Source: Polyodon spathula (taxonomy: Eukaryota; Chordata; Actinopteri; Acipenseriformes; Polyodontidae). Taken from it: a DNA stretch of 64,000 nt. Made by a program: the position numbers and the translations under genes. The stretch covers positions 31,856,097-31,920,096 of the forward strand of contig NC_054552.1 of assembly GCF_017654505.1 (NCBI RefSeq), written 5' to 3'. Every line of letters begins with the position of its first letter. Position 1 is the first letter of the stretch. This document shows, piece after piece, positions 28,993-42,101 of this stretch. Under the pieces are notes generated by a model, which was not told where the DNA came from, made no database searches, and saw nothing but the letters and a program-made list of their open reading frames with translations.

Positions 28993-29050
<58 letters not shown>
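28993..29050. repeat. (TTA)n trinucleotide microsatellite
   Basis: About 19 TTA units. Confidence 0.9.
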
Positions 29051-29052
<2 letters not shown>

Positions 29053-31019
29053 GAAGATGCAACAGATACTGCAGGGTGTGGCCATTTTATCCAGGATTAT
29101 TAGTAAAACATTAGGCTGATAATGAGGGAATGCACTGAGAAGCCAAACCATACCGTTGTCAAGAGACCTGCCAGTTAGCTGTTATAGTTACATGCCCATT
29201 AAATAGGCAGATTTAAAAATAATAATAATTCGAGTTACAAAGGGGAACAATAGTGGGGACGGAGTTTGTCGTTCAATGTGTTTCAGACTGAAATGGAAAA
29301 CGAGTGTCCACTATGTCATGCGTGTTTAGAAAGTCAATCAAATCAAGACAAATAGTAATCAGTCCATGTGTGATGGGAAGGGGGAGGTGTCTAGTAGGGG
29401 AAGAGGATGGCTGCAGAGGGCTGTGGCAGGGGGTCATACACAATGGCCCAAAGAAGTCGACAGCAATCTGTATCCATCAGGGAAGTCACAGGGGGAAATT
29501 CCACCAAGCACAGCACTGACAATGTGGCTACTTTGACGCACATCGCAATCATTATCATACAATACCAAGGCAGGCTTTTACTTTCATTGTAAACTATTCT
29601 TTTCATAATCTTTAAAAAGAAAAACAAGAAATGCAATGGAAAATAATTTGCTGTTCTGATATATCACTTTGTGTGCTGTCAGAAAGGCAGACCTTTTCTA
29701 TTTTAAGACAAAAAAACACATTAAAGGGAGAAAGAAACCTACATGCTTGGCCTTGAGAGCCACATGATGGTTCTGTGCCCAATTATCTCTCCACCACGTA
29801 TGCAGATTATATAAATTGTAATTCTCTATAATAGCAGGCTGTGAAACAAAATACATGCATGTTGGGGGAGCAATGGGGTTCCAATTTGTGCAGTGCAGTT
29901 ACTAGGGTGCTAATGGTTAAGGATATATAGACCATTGCGTTTTAGTCTCTAAGAGGAAGAGGGAAAAAAAGAACAAAGAAGGAAAACAACATTCAAGTGC
30001 CCATTTCAGCCTGGAGGGTTTGTAATAAATGCAGAAAAAAAACATGTTCTTCTCGCTCAGGCTTTTAGCAGCCGTCGACGATGCATTATGGTAATGAGGA
30101 AGAGGCGAGCGCTGCAAGGCAGGAATGCTCGCCTTGCTATTCAGCCTGGTAGGTCATAAACCCACTTGAGCTCCATTTGGAGTCCACAGCCCAGTCTCTC
30201 TAATCCCAAGAGGAGAGAGGGATCTCGGGTATGGGCTGCTTGAGAAGGGCCTCTTCAGTCTACTTGAGGAAGAGAGAGATGAACTTCAGGGATGAACGGA
30301 GGCAACAGGAGACTGAGTGAGGGAATGGAAGGGATGCATAAGAAAGAGAGAAAAAAGAGGGGTAGAAAGGCTAAGAAAGTAAAAAAGGTTCTCATCTATA
30401 TTTTTTTGTTTCAATACGAGTGTAAGGAGTAAACTCTGCAGCATTTACTCATATGGACTCAATAAAACAAAAGAGTTGGTAACCCTAAAATGTTTGATAA
30501 ATAGTGTGCTGCTTCTGACCTTCAGTCTCATAGGAACTCTGCACACAGACCCAATCAGCATCTGGGTCCCGCTGTGGAATATCTTCTCAGAAATCATTTT
30601 TCTACTACTGCAAAACAGAAAGCAATACCATATCAGACTGGTTATTTGACGCTGGAGTCCATTGAAACAGTTGAATCAGAAACTTCAATGTGTTTATATT
30701 TGAATTGCGTAGAGGAGTTTACAGCACTGGATTGCAAGCACTGTTGACTGGAGTGTTTTCCACAGACCAGATACAGCAATATGTTGGTTCCCACCTCCCC
30801 CATGTCTACGCCTCGTTACAGTGACAAATTCACTGCAGCTGGCTTGTATCTATTAGCCTGTCTGTCTGCATTACCCAGGAGCAGTAAAAGACAACATGAC
30901 AAGAGTTTTTATTCAATTAGGCACAGCAGGTGGATTTGGTCAACTTGTTGCTTCCAAAAGCTGCTGGTTTTATTGAATTGATTTATTACCTTTAGTGCCC
31001 AGATTTAAGTCCACAAAGT

Positions 31020-31240
31020 ATTTAAAGGTGTTGTCCACACATGGTGTGGTTGGGTTCTGGTCCAGAAGAGTCACCGATACCTCTTCTAACTGATGCCATT
31101 AGCTCCTGAGCTCTAGAAACACCTGAATCAAAGACTAGCTCTGAGATCAGTCAGCTACTAGGAACTTGGCAAGCTAAGATGGGCCGAATGGCATCTTCTC
31201 TGTCATTCAGTTTTCTGCTCTTCTGCTCTTAAGTTCTATT
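31020..31240 (+). mobile_element. Probable LINE/SINE 3' tail fragment
   Basis: It contains AAGATGGGCCGAATGGC followed by a T/C-rich TCTTCTCTGTCATTCAG and CTCTTCTGCTCTTAAGTTC. I recognise the GGGCCGAATGG motif from the 3' ends of dispersed repeats in many non-teleost fish genomes. Boundaries are approximate and the family is not assigned. Confidence 0.4.
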
Positions 31241-32188
31241 CCCTAGAGTGCTGATCCATATTCCAGATTCCAATCCAGACCAGCAGGCGCAACTCATTCT
31301 TCAGCACTAAGCCCTCTAATAAGGTGTGCCTGGTGCATGGTCTTGACCTTTTGATCAGTGGAGTTTCCAACCACTGAACTAATTGAGGCACCCACTGGGT
31401 AAAGTGAGCTGACATGTGGGTTCGGTCAATGCATGCTAGCCAGATGAATGTGTTCATTGAAAACACCAACATGCCAACCTTGCTTTTTGTCAGATTCTTT
31501 GCAATAACTGTCGAAAGGGCTTTGATGAACTCCATTTTAATCATCAAAGCGTGTTTGTCTCTATAACCTTGGTAAATCTCCCTTAACTTCAAACACCCAA
31601 TCGTAAAATCTTGCAGACTCAAATCCAATAATAGATGTATTCAACTGAACTTCCAGACGTACAGCAGAAGAATGCTCTTGCTTAGAGAGTTGACATTCTA
31701 ATAACCTTGGCTGAGTGTCACCATACAAGAGAAAAATAACACCGATGCTGTATGTTTTGGAAAGAAAACTGAGAGATGAAGATGGTTTTTGAAAACTTAT
31801 TTTATTATTACTGATAACCTTGATGCACAAAAGGCATAAAAGCAATATAAACAATGGTGATATTTAGCCACAGCTTAGATATCTACAAGTCTGTGGATCT
31901 TGCCCACTATGTACCATGGAGCTTGTGCATGGTTCTTGTTTAGTTTCCTATGTGCCCAGTCCACAGGCACACAAAGCTGCTCCTGCATTTACACTTAATG
32001 GCAAATCCTGCAGCTCATTGCTTAGTTTATTTTAAAGTATATATGGATGCTGTTTTAACCCTGGTTTCCGTAGAAACCTCTCAGCACCAAACAAAGAATG
32101 AAGGAATGGACAAGGAGAGAAACAGACAGTGGAGGAGGAGGAGGAGGAGGCAGGCATCCACTTGTTGGCATCTGTTTTGTTTCATGTT

Positions 32189-32219
<31 letters not shown>

Positions 32220-32394
32220 GTGTGTGTGTCAAACTGTGTGCGTTGCCTTTCTACAATACCAAGGACCATTGCTTAAGGTAGGCTTTATGGAAATGTAGTA
32301 GTGTAGTTTTTTTATGGTTTACTTTTTAAGGATTTGTTTTTTTGATGAGTGTTTTTTTTTAAATGAAGACCAATGTCTTCTTTGGCACCAATGC

Positions 32395-32467
32395 AGTGTG
32401 TGTGTGCATGCGCACATGTGTGTGTGCATGCGCACATGTGTGTGTGCTTGCGTGCGTGTGTGCGTGC

Positions 32468-32525
<58 letters not shown>

Positions 32526-32650
32526 ATGCGTGCGTGCGTGCATGCATGTGTGTGTGTGTGTGTGTGTGCGCGTGCACTCGTGTGCATGCATGCGTGTGTA
32601 TGTGGCTGCGTACGTGTGTGTGTGTGCGTGTCTGTGTGTGTGTGTATGTA
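32395..32650. repeat. Long (GT)n array with GCGT and GCAT interruptions
   Basis: About 255 bases of alternating purine-pyrimidine sequence. A smaller (GT)n lies at 32187-32228, next to a (GGA)n run near 32131. The Cys/Val and His/Thr open frames in both directions are artefacts of the repeat. Confidence 0.9.
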
Positions 32651-33417
32651 TGATTAAGAGGATTGCATTGAATGAAAACCTTTTTTTCCAAGGTAGTGTT
32701 CTCAGAGTATGTAATAGATCATTAAAAACAATCCAAATGACTGCAAGGGAAATACAGGTGCAACCTACGGGATTTGGCTTGGCCATGGCCAGATGTTCCT
32801 CCTTCCTGAATACAATATATGACTAACAGCCAGCTTAAACAAAGCACTCCTCCCAGTAGGTGTAACACTGACACAGACATCTGCCACTGTGACCTTTGAA
32901 CCCTGCAGATGTTCTCAAACAGGTAACACAACCCTTGTCCCTTTCCAACCATGCAGTCATCTCTGTTTTGGAAAGGCAGCAACTTGATGAGGTCCAGACA
33001 TTTAGGAATCCCTTACAAGAGGAAGCAAACTGAAGGTTAAATCCTGTAAGGTTTAAGCAACCCTAAAGCATACAGGATACTCCCTTTCTTATCCTTCAAT
33101 CAGATTGTGTTCAACATGTCAAGAGCGATACAGCTGTGCTTCTATCCAATCTATTAGGCTGCTGCTCTGTTGGGGTGGTGGGGTTGCCAGTAATTGTCTC
33201 AGTCATAAACCTAACAATTGGGTGGTAAATATCAGGATTAATGCGTGAAAACTTCCCCTGGCCAACCCTTTCTTCACAATCCTCTTCATCCGAGCTGGCT
33301 CCTGCCTCCCCATCCCACACTATACGATATAGGTTTGTACAGTAAGCTGACTGTATTTTTCACTGTACTAGAAACAGACCTAATATTACATTCTCCTCTT
33401 TAACCAGCACGACTAAC

Positions 33418-33650
33418 TTAACCCATTAAGTACCTAATTACTTTTTGGCTTTAAAAAATCAGAACGCAAGCTGTATGTATGTAATTTGATACCTTACATT
33501 TAGACTTAACTTTTGCGGGTAACAAAATGAGAGTAAGTTATCATAACAATAGAGTTAAAGAGAAAATTAAAATAATGGCAGATGACAGTTAAAAATGCTC
33601 CAAGAAATTTCAAAGTAGCCTGTCCTAAAATGAGGCACAGAATGGGTTAA
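33418..33650. mobile_element. piggyBac-like MITE, copy B, inverted relative to copy A
   Basis: It starts TTAACCCATTAAGTACC and ends GAATGGGTTAA, giving a perfect terminal TTAACCCATT inverted repeat and TTAA on both sides. At 233 bp with no ORF, it is the reverse-complement relative of 26519-26756. Confidence 0.75.
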
Positions 33651-34849
33651 ACCACCAGCACACACATCTTTGCCAACTACAATTCTAATAAGTTAAAACA
33701 AAAATCATATTACGGGAGGCTTGGGCAGTGGATTATATCCTAGCAATGCCACCAGGTTCTTAAAACAAAATGTAACAAACAGGTGTAAGGTCCTCTAAAC
33801 AAGATGAAGCACAATGCAGTTTACAATCTGCCGCTCTTACAGCATTACCTTAGGAGACTGGCCTATGCTGCTGTCCGCTTAATGTAATAGTTTGACAAAC
33901 GTGAGAGGAGTATTAAAATACTAAAGTTTTTTTTTCAGAAATAACTTCTTTCTCTCATGGTCATAAAAAAGTTGCTTTCGTTTTTATAGCAGAATATTCC
34001 TTATTCATGTACTGCTGATTTTATTTATTTATTTATTTATTTTTACATTAAACTGCTCCTTCTTATCAATCCCCCTGGAAGAGAGCCAGACAAGGAGAGT
34101 CAGGAAACCTTCTGCCTGAAACAATGAGACCATTGCGATTATATCTTTGAGTAGGGTTTTCTAAGACACAACGCAAAGGTTCAGATAATCCCTGATCAGA
34201 AATGCCATATATGACACGTACCATGATCCTTCTTTTGGATATGTGCCACACCCTGTTACCTAACTATACGATTAGTGTGCAACCTTATAGAACCTTACCA
34301 AACGGAGGGTTCCAGAGAAAGCCCCACGGATCTATTGTAATAAGGTTCCAGATCGTTCACTAACCCTGTTTTCTAAGTGCGATCCAAACAAACAGTAACA
34401 GAAATGTGTATTTCAAGACTGTAATCTGCATTTATTTAATGTATGCACCCCTATGATTTGTTACTGCATAGCACAGCGTAATATTGTGAATGTATAGTGA
34501 AAGCACGGTAAAGCCCAGTCTAATGTTGTAAACTAGTTTAAAGCAAGCTCATAGTGTACCTGTATCTGATGCAGCGGATGCACATAATAACGTTGACGTT
34601 TGTTGTCTATTTTATAAAATGTTAACATATTGATAAAGCTATGTATATAAAAACACCAAAATAATGCATGACCGGAGGTAGGCAGCCAGATAGATAGGGG
34701 ATAATGGTGATGCAATGTGCACACGGTGTTTGTTCGAGATGAATGTGGTGCAAATGTATTTCATGCATGCTGTCTTGCAAACAATGTATTTATTTTTTAA
34801 CCACTAATAATTGTGGGAGTGGGAGTGGGAGACAGCCTATCTTCGGAGC

Positions 34850-35108
34850 AGCAGACCGGGGCTCTTACTTTCTCCACTCAGCGCTTTAACATTTGCAGTC
34901 TGTTTCCATAATCCTCCTCTCCCCTCACCTCCCCCCTCCCCCTCCCCCCCGCGGGACTTTTGTTATGAAAGTGAGGTTTCTTCTTTTCCGCTTAGTAGTG
35001 ACGTCATGGTGCCCGTGAAACTGACAGGCCACCTGTGGGATGATCTGGGCTTTAAAGAGGCTGACTCGAGCTATAACAGGAGCCCAGGCTATTGTCTCAG
35101 CTGCGATA

Positions 35109-35143
<35 letters not shown>

Positions 35144-35267
35144 CAGCGAGGACTGCTCTGTCAAAGAAACACCATCTCCAATCAAGACCTAGCACCACCG
35201 AGGCAGCAACAGAAACAACAGATATAAAACAGTACAATACACCAAAGCAGAAAAGACGCCAGGAAAG
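34850..35267 (+). other. Promoter-like segment with a candidate first non-coding exon
   Basis: A C-rich, CpG-containing stretch includes a perfect CRE palindrome TGACGTCA at 34999-35006, then an (AT)n insertion at 35110-35141, then CCAGGAAAG|GTAAGAAA, a near-consensus splice donor with exon end 35267. A short open frame starts inside the CRE but runs into the AT repeat and matches nothing I know. It may be the first exon of a lncRNA or a 5' UTR exon; this is inference. Confidence 0.25.
34999..35006. promoter_or_regulatory. Consensus CRE palindrome TGACGTCA
   Basis: An exact 8-base cAMP-response element in a locally GC-rich setting inside the gene-poor interval. It is seen directly; function is inferred. 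Confidence 0.4.
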
Positions 35268-35970
35268 GTAAGAAATAACTGTGTATGATCGTACTAATAA
35301 GAGCAGCATGTGGATGATATAGGATAGTAAGCTGCTGTTGACAATTCGAAGAGCGAACTCGTTACTTTACTGGGCACGTTGTTTATGTGTGCAATGTCAA
35401 TTCATATATTGAAATCTATGATTTACTAAGTAAGCTAGATATGGTTGTGTCTGATGGTGGCGTTGAAAGGCGTTTGTGAAGGATGTGCCCCACATCTCGA
35501 AAGTGAAATAGCCAGGGATTTGCCGGACACTGACAGCAACAGGTTGAAGGCAGGAGCAAGTGGTTGAACTTCACTGAAGAAAGGCAAGGCGTAGTTCAGA
35601 AAGCAATAAAACTCTTCCGTTTTTACTTTGTTTTATATTGAGGTTTTCATTTTCTTCAATTTTATCGCTTCATCCAGAGCGGTTTTGTCTTGACGGATAC
35701 GTCTACCCATCCATATTCACAGCCGCCCACCTCTTATTAAACTAATCTCACTGATTTTATGACAATGCAATCAATAATGCTATCGTATATAGGGAGGACG
35801 CCCCGAATGTCAGTTATTTGATTTGATAAACGCTTATTGTATTTATCTTTGACAAATTCAATACCATACCAGCAGGTTATATAGAACTGCTCCGCATGTA
35901 GACCAACAGTGTATCATCTACTCCGATGTATATTTTATTAAAACAATAAAGTTATATCCACTATACTGGA

Positions 35971-36132
<162 letters not shown>

Positions 36133-36180
36133 CAGTGTTTATTTTTTAATCTAGTAAAATGCGTTGTTTAATATTAAAAC

Positions 36181-36403
36181 CTATTGAAGTCCGACACTGT
36201 GCACGTTTGGATTTGTTTGTAACTTCGCCCAGTGTTCCGACACCTTTTCGGGTCTCTGATGGTGTTGAGTGTTTTCACGGCTGAGGGATTTCACATTAGC
36301 AGGGTCAGCTAGCTCGGTATTGTTGGGGCTGTTATAGTAACCAGAGAGCGCTTCTCCCGCCCCTCGCGCCATTCTGTAGTAAATCCATTGGGCCACCACT
36401 GCT
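36181..36403 (-). other. Unrecognised open frame after a splice-acceptor-like site
   Basis: The minus strand has TTTTATTCCAG|AGCAGTGG and then stays open to a stop at 36181, with a polar, Asn/Ser-rich translation (SGYYNSPNNTELADPANVK). It is locally CpG-rich. No family is recognised. It could be the last exon of an unknown gene, perhaps with 36778-37056, or chance. Confidence 0.15.
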
Positions 36404-36777
36404 CTGGAATAAAACTGAAACAAGTCGATTGCAGCATGACCCCCAAGGCTATCAGTTCAAGAAATGAATTCCATGATCGCGGTGGCTACCATCTACTATA
36501 TTTCAATTACAGAAGCCTCATATCAGTACTACTATAGTAATTAAAGACAGTTCATAATTTTTAATTAATTACAAACAACAATATTGCCATGCCACTACAC
36601 AAGGGCATTTGTTTTATTGAAGGAGACGCAATTATGCTTTAAAATATATATACACACACCCCATTCTTGTAATACTGCACGATATTTCTGTTTTTAAAAT
36701 ATGGCTTAATGACAACTTTTGCGGTGGATCAGATATCCTTATCACTTAGTATTTTCCAATGTAATCACTTATTGGAG

Positions 36778-37056
36778 TCAATCCCAGAAAACCAACGTGC
36801 CATAGCATACAGTTGCCATAAGAGCACTTCCTTGAGCACAATGTAGAGAAGTCATTCTTGAACTGCCTGTTCTGGAGAAACTCCTGTCAGGGATCGTCGC
36901 TCTCTTATATTTGCAGGAGAGATCCCCGTCGAAATATCTTCGGGGGATCTGTGAGAATAACAGCGAGGGAAACAGTTTCAGCACCTCCGCTTCGGACAGC
37001 GCCATGCCTCCCAGTACATACAAGAAGCGGGATATCTCCTGCGTGGTTGTACTCAT
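36778..37056 (-). other. Unrecognised 92-residue open frame
   Basis: It begins MSTTTQEISRFLYVLGGM on the minus strand and stops at 36778. It has no signal peptide and no recognised domain. A near-palindrome around 36920-36950 (GATCCCCG ... CGGGGGATC) lies inside it. No convincing donor joins it in phase to 36403, so coding status is weak. Confidence 0.15.
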
Positions 37057-37094
37057 TTTCTAGCACCACCGGGGCAAACAGACTTCTTCTTTCA

Positions 37095-37098
<4 letters not shown>

Positions 37099-37170
<72 letters not shown>
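37099..37170. repeat. (AT)n microsatellite
   Basis: A pure AT array of about 72 bases. A poly-A run follows near 37323. Confidence 0.9.
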
Positions 37171-37172
<2 letters not shown>

Positions 37173-37492
37173 CAGTGTGTTTTCAGTATTACAAACGTGG
37201 AGGGGTTGGATCACAGCTAAGGCACCGTTGGATCCAACAGCCTGTCTCACTTTTTGAAGATGAAAGCGCAAAGAAGAAAAAAAGAGTTCTTATAGATTAA
37301 GGTTTGATTCCTATTATTGTTGTAAAAAAAAAAAAAAAAAAAAGTAATGTAAGGTAATTATGGAACCCGTAATTGATCTATTTAGAACCTCCTTTTACAA
37401 AATATGTATGTATTTATTTATTTGTATTATTTCTAACTTGATTACTTTTTGTAAGACATTAAGTTAAAAGAAAAAAGATAGCTGCAGTACAG

Positions 37493-37494
<2 letters not shown>

Positions 37495-37561
<67 letters not shown>
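37495..37561. repeat. (AAT)n trinucleotide microsatellite
   Basis: About 22 units. A small CpG-bearing patch follows at about 37590-37740, with no exon I can name. Confidence 0.9.
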
Positions 37562-37564
<3 letters not shown>

Positions 37565-38014
37565 CATACCTTGCCCTAGCAGTTTATAAGCGCGAGTATG
37601 GATTGTCAGTGTTCACGATTTTTATCGCGCTCTTTTCCTGTGCAGTCGGCTGCGGCTAGTGAAGCTGAAGCCGTGTTGTTTCGCAGATGCCGGTGCCGCT
37701 CTTGTTCAGTGTGGGCTCTGTTAAGCCCCGGGATTTAGTAACAGCTGTTAAGAGAATCTGACAGTAAACACCGACGCCTCTATTACAGTATACACTCTAA
37801 CAATAACTAGCTTGCATTTGTTCAGCGGGATTTACCTTTGAATAAAACATAGAACACTAATTAATACTAACTTGTGTTTTTATTATATTTATGGAACGGA
37901 TCGATGGGATTATTGTAAAGAACAAATCATTTTAGATAAATAAAACTTTATGGTGTCGAAAAAAAAAGAAAAGAGAAAGGTCCAAAAGCCATTGTGGTTG
38001 TAGAATAATACACG

Positions 38015-38212
38015 TATTCACACCCACACGCACACGCACACGCACACACACTCACAAACACGCACACACACTCACAAGCACACGCACACACACATGCACT
38101 CACAAGCACAGGCACCCACACGCATACACAAGCACACGCACACACACACGCGCACACACACGCACACATACATGCACACACACGCACACGCACACACACA
38201 CACACACACAGG
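38015..38212. repeat. (CA)n array interrupted by CACG and CTCA units
   Basis: About 195 bases of CA-rich sequence with regular G/T substitutions. Confidence 0.9.
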
Positions 38213-40627
38213 TGGTCTAAATAGGACCTTAGACAGCGAACCTTCCTAAGAGACTAAATGAAACCGTTATCTCGTTCTTGATATCCTTTCAGCACCAAAT
38301 GCAATTATAATAATCAAGTTACTAATGTGGTGTCCTCCCTACGCGTGCTTGATGAACACAGATCACCACACTGCATACAAACAATCAAACACAAATAAAA
38401 CTGTATGGGGAAGAACATTTTCTTTCAAATTGAGGATGACAGGATGTTCCTTAAGCAGGCAGAGATAATGTCATTACAAGGAAAACTGTCCCAAGGCACA
38501 CACATGAATACCAAAGAGTAAATGCAATGTATAAATTCATTTGTCTCTTATTGTGTCATAAAGACTTTGACATGAGAAATGTTTGCTTTGGTTGTTATCT
38601 TGTAAATTAAGCTTAATTTGAAAAGAGCTTCATCAATACCGCAGCAGGCCTTTTTACCCTTTGAGGCAAAAAGCACATACACAAATACAGCCTAGCAGCA
38701 GTATGATGTATGCGAGGGATTCATTTATTTATATGTTATATGATAGGCTAAATGGATTCTATTGGGTGTGGTTGCAGTCTTTTATATTTCAAATCCTCAC
38801 TGCTGTGCTGCATGTAGACCAACAATTCTTTTGCGGACCCTCCGGTTGCTTAAAGATTTGTTGCAAAATGGTCTTTGGTTTCCCAGCTTCAGTTACAGAC
38901 TGGGATGCAGGTGCTAATACTCTGATGCCAGTCAGTCATGTGACAGGGGGCACACCCTGTGCTAAGCTACAGGAGAGCTTTGTCATAGCTTTTACCTCAC
39001 CAGTCACTCTGTTTATCAGATATGCCAAGGTGGTCTTAGGCTATTTTTCCTGCTGCATCTGCAGTAGCTGGTCGATTGTGTCTGAAAGGCTGTGATCATG
39101 TGTATAGTCACCTTTCCAGCACTTATCATATGTGTAGAGGTTGTGAGGAGTTAGGTATGAACCAGGACTGAGCTGGAGACTCGAACACATCTTGTGCTGT
39201 TATAGAAATGTGGCTTGAGGAATAGTGGCCATTATCATGCACTAGCTCCTCCTGGGAAGTGTCGATGGCTGTATATTTTGTTCATACTTTCCACTAGGTA
39301 ATGCAGTTATTATCCACTCATGAGATGCATTAATTAAATGACCCTTTAAAGCTATTCCTCATCACGACTTCAAATGAGCCTGAACGACAAGCGAAAGGAA
39401 GGATGAATGGGTGAATCTAAAGATAGATCATATGGGTGGTTGGTGCCTCCAGCATCACGCCATACAGGTTTCTCTCCTGTGCCTAACCTTGAGATGTGTA
39501 ATCGTCTTTCGAGAAGGCAGGCCCTTTGAAAACGATGTAGCGCTGCAGGGCATTTAAAGTAACATCAAAATTTGTGCACAGCATTTGTGTAAAGAGGAGC
39601 CATTTGGGAGAGCGTTTGAAGTGCAAACACAATCAAGGAACAGCAGCACCACAATTGAGCCGTCAGAGCTCCCCAGTCCCTGCAGCGCTGTCAGGATTCG
39701 CTGCAGCCTTTGATCTCTGCCTTTGAGGGCTGTGGGATGAGGTGTCATAAGAGTGACACCAGGAATGAAGGGCAGGTTAGAGACTTTTAACAACCCAGGG
39801 CTACTGAAAGCCTTGTACTACACTAAGTAACCTCAACAATCCCATTGCTGATTTGCCCAGTATATGTTCACCATGCTGTTAATGCTAATATTCTGTTATC
39901 TATTGAAACATGTTCAATTATCAGTGCTGTTAAGAGGGATGTGCTCTATGCTTAGCTAGCTATTTGATCGATGCATTGTGATTAGGAATATTCCCAGGTT
40001 ATCCTTGATCACTAATAGGACAGTTAAGCTGTACATTCCCCAGAGTGGGGCCTGAGAATCTGTAACGTTCATCCCATGCCAGCCACACTAATTCTATCCA
40101 GCACCTTAGCAGTTAAAAATACCTACTCAGGAGAAAAGCATGAAAATCCTGCCTCTTAAAAACCTCTATAAAAGCTCTCTATGTTCCCTGCCCCCCTGCA
40201 AGCTAATAAGTATCGTAAGGTGATGGAAATGGCAAGTGTGTTTATGCCAGAACAATAGTTCCATTTTGTAGAGCTGTGTTTTTTTTTTCCAAGGTTTTGA
40301 CAGTAACGCACACAAGTGTGCTTGAGTGTAAGAGTGTGTGGATTTCAGTGTTTTATGCTCCAGGAAGGGATTGGGAAGTAGTTCTATTTATGATAGCACC
40401 CTTCTATAGCGTGTTGCTTATCAAAACTTAAAAATCGACTGGCTTGACTGCTCTCTTTGTGATCATGTATGAAAGGCCCAATAGGGTGAATATATTCTGA
40501 TATGTGAGTGGTATTGGTGTATATCAGATAACCAAGTTCATACTGCTATATTATAATAGGTGGCATGATCTATATATAGTGGGATCACAAATCCCACCAC
40601 TCAATCAGCACTATACAAGGGGTTATT

Positions 40628-40630
<3 letters not shown>

Positions 40631-40685
<55 letters not shown>

Positions 40686-40710
40686 TGTGCGTGTGTGTGC
40701 GTGTGTGTGT
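40631..40710. repeat. (GT)n microsatellite
   Basis: About 50 pure bases, then GTGC-interrupted units. Confidence 0.9.
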
Positions 40711-41287
40711 GATTATATCAAACCATGTCATAAATTGCAATGACAACAAATCCTTTATAAATGGCGCTCATTTGGTCATTGCACCTGGAGAAGGGACTTG
40801 GCCTTCTTTCCTGTCATTTATCAACCAGATAGACTGGCATGCTTTGCAACCTTTAAGCCAGTAACATGCTTTTACCCCAAAGAGACAGCTGAGATGAAAT
40901 GACCTTGAAGCAACGAAGCAGTAACAGGGTCTCTTTCCATATTGACTGGAGGAGCTATCCCAGGGGTCTTCCCTTGATGTGCATGGAATGGGTGTCTGTT
41001 TTTCTGTAAGATTGTAATATACCATTAGCGGCACTGAAGAGGACATGAATAGCGCACAGATTATTCTGTTTGCATTGGGAGCGGGTTGGATAATGTGAAA
41101 TAAAGAAGTGGAAGCCCAGACTTGAAAAGCACTTGTTGCTAAACAGGTGAGCCTTTAGGACTGGAGCACTACATTTACTGACAGGAGGGCTATAAGAGAG
41201 GAAAGGAATCTTTCTAATAACAGTGCTTGATGACTGGTCTAAAAGGAGTGTGAACTAACAGTGTAATCGTCTCTTTCACACCCACAG

Positions 41288-42101
41288 GGCTGGCTCTTGG
41301 GCAAGGCTGAAATGTAGCCACCACTATGACCTTCATGACAAGGTAAATTTACATTTAAATATCTATTGTAATCTTGAGTCCCTTAAAATTGAGGGGTTTA
41401 GTTGGCTTACGGAATGGTTTGGGGTAGAATGTTGCTACCGCATCATATGGAACCCTTATGATATGTGATCAAATCAATTGATCGATTATGTACATGCTCT
41501 GATAAATTGATTAAAAACGCACTTCAAATGAAATTGAAATTATTTGCAGGTGTCTTTATTATTCCTCACCATCTTTAGCAAGATGTATTTGATGAGGAGT
41601 CCTTCAGTGAGTGAGAACATCAATGGATTCTGATTTCAACTCAGTCACGAGAAAAAACATCCAACTTTAATCATGGATTCATTCTATGGATTGATCACTG
41701 AGGCTGAGATTCAAAACAGTGACAACAATAATTGAATGCTACATTACGCTAAAACTGCTCAATCGGACAGAAAATATCAATGAATCTGGGTTTTAAGGAT
41801 TTATTTGGTTTAAAGCTCCTTTATGGAACTCAATACACTAATTCAGATTCACTCCAGCCCTAGTGCATAGTAGTTATGGGCATCGCTTTGTGTCTCAAAT
41901 GCCACCAAACAAAAAAGAAAAATGAGGGCCATGCATTGATAAACGCTGAGGTCCTACATTGATATAAGGCGTATTTTCTCTGCTCTTACAGAATGGCAGT
42001 CCCTACTGCAGAACAGCTCTTGTGGAAGAGGCTGAAGACAATGGAGTGACTCGGGAGCCATGAAGTGTGCCCTGGAAAGCACTGAGATGACACAATGAAA
42101 G
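41288..42101 (+). ncRNA. Two candidate non-coding exons (lncRNA hypothesis)
   Basis: Segment 41288-41342 is bounded by TTTCACACCCACAG and GTAAATTT. Segment 41992-42101 is bounded by TCTCTGCTCTTACAG and GTTAAC. Both have good pyrimidine tracts and AG/GT edges but contain stops in all useful frames, so any transcript would be non-coding. They lie downstream of the CRE-bearing donor exon at 34850-35267 on the same strand. Splice-site-like pairs also arise by chance. Confidence 0.2.

Noticed and set aside
31236..31854. Two overlapping minus-strand open frames (130 and 97 codons)
   Set aside because: I considered a decayed transposon protein, but no motif of a transposase, reverse transcriptase or any family is visible and the frames disagree.
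32312..32826. Cys/Val-rich and His/Thr-rich open frames
   Set aside because: They are artefacts of the GT/CA microsatellite, where all frames stay open.
34811..35143. A 110-codon plus-strand open frame beginning before the CRE
   Set aside because: It ends in Tyr-Ile repeats from an AT microsatellite and shows no conserved domain; I treat the segment as promoter or non-coding exon.
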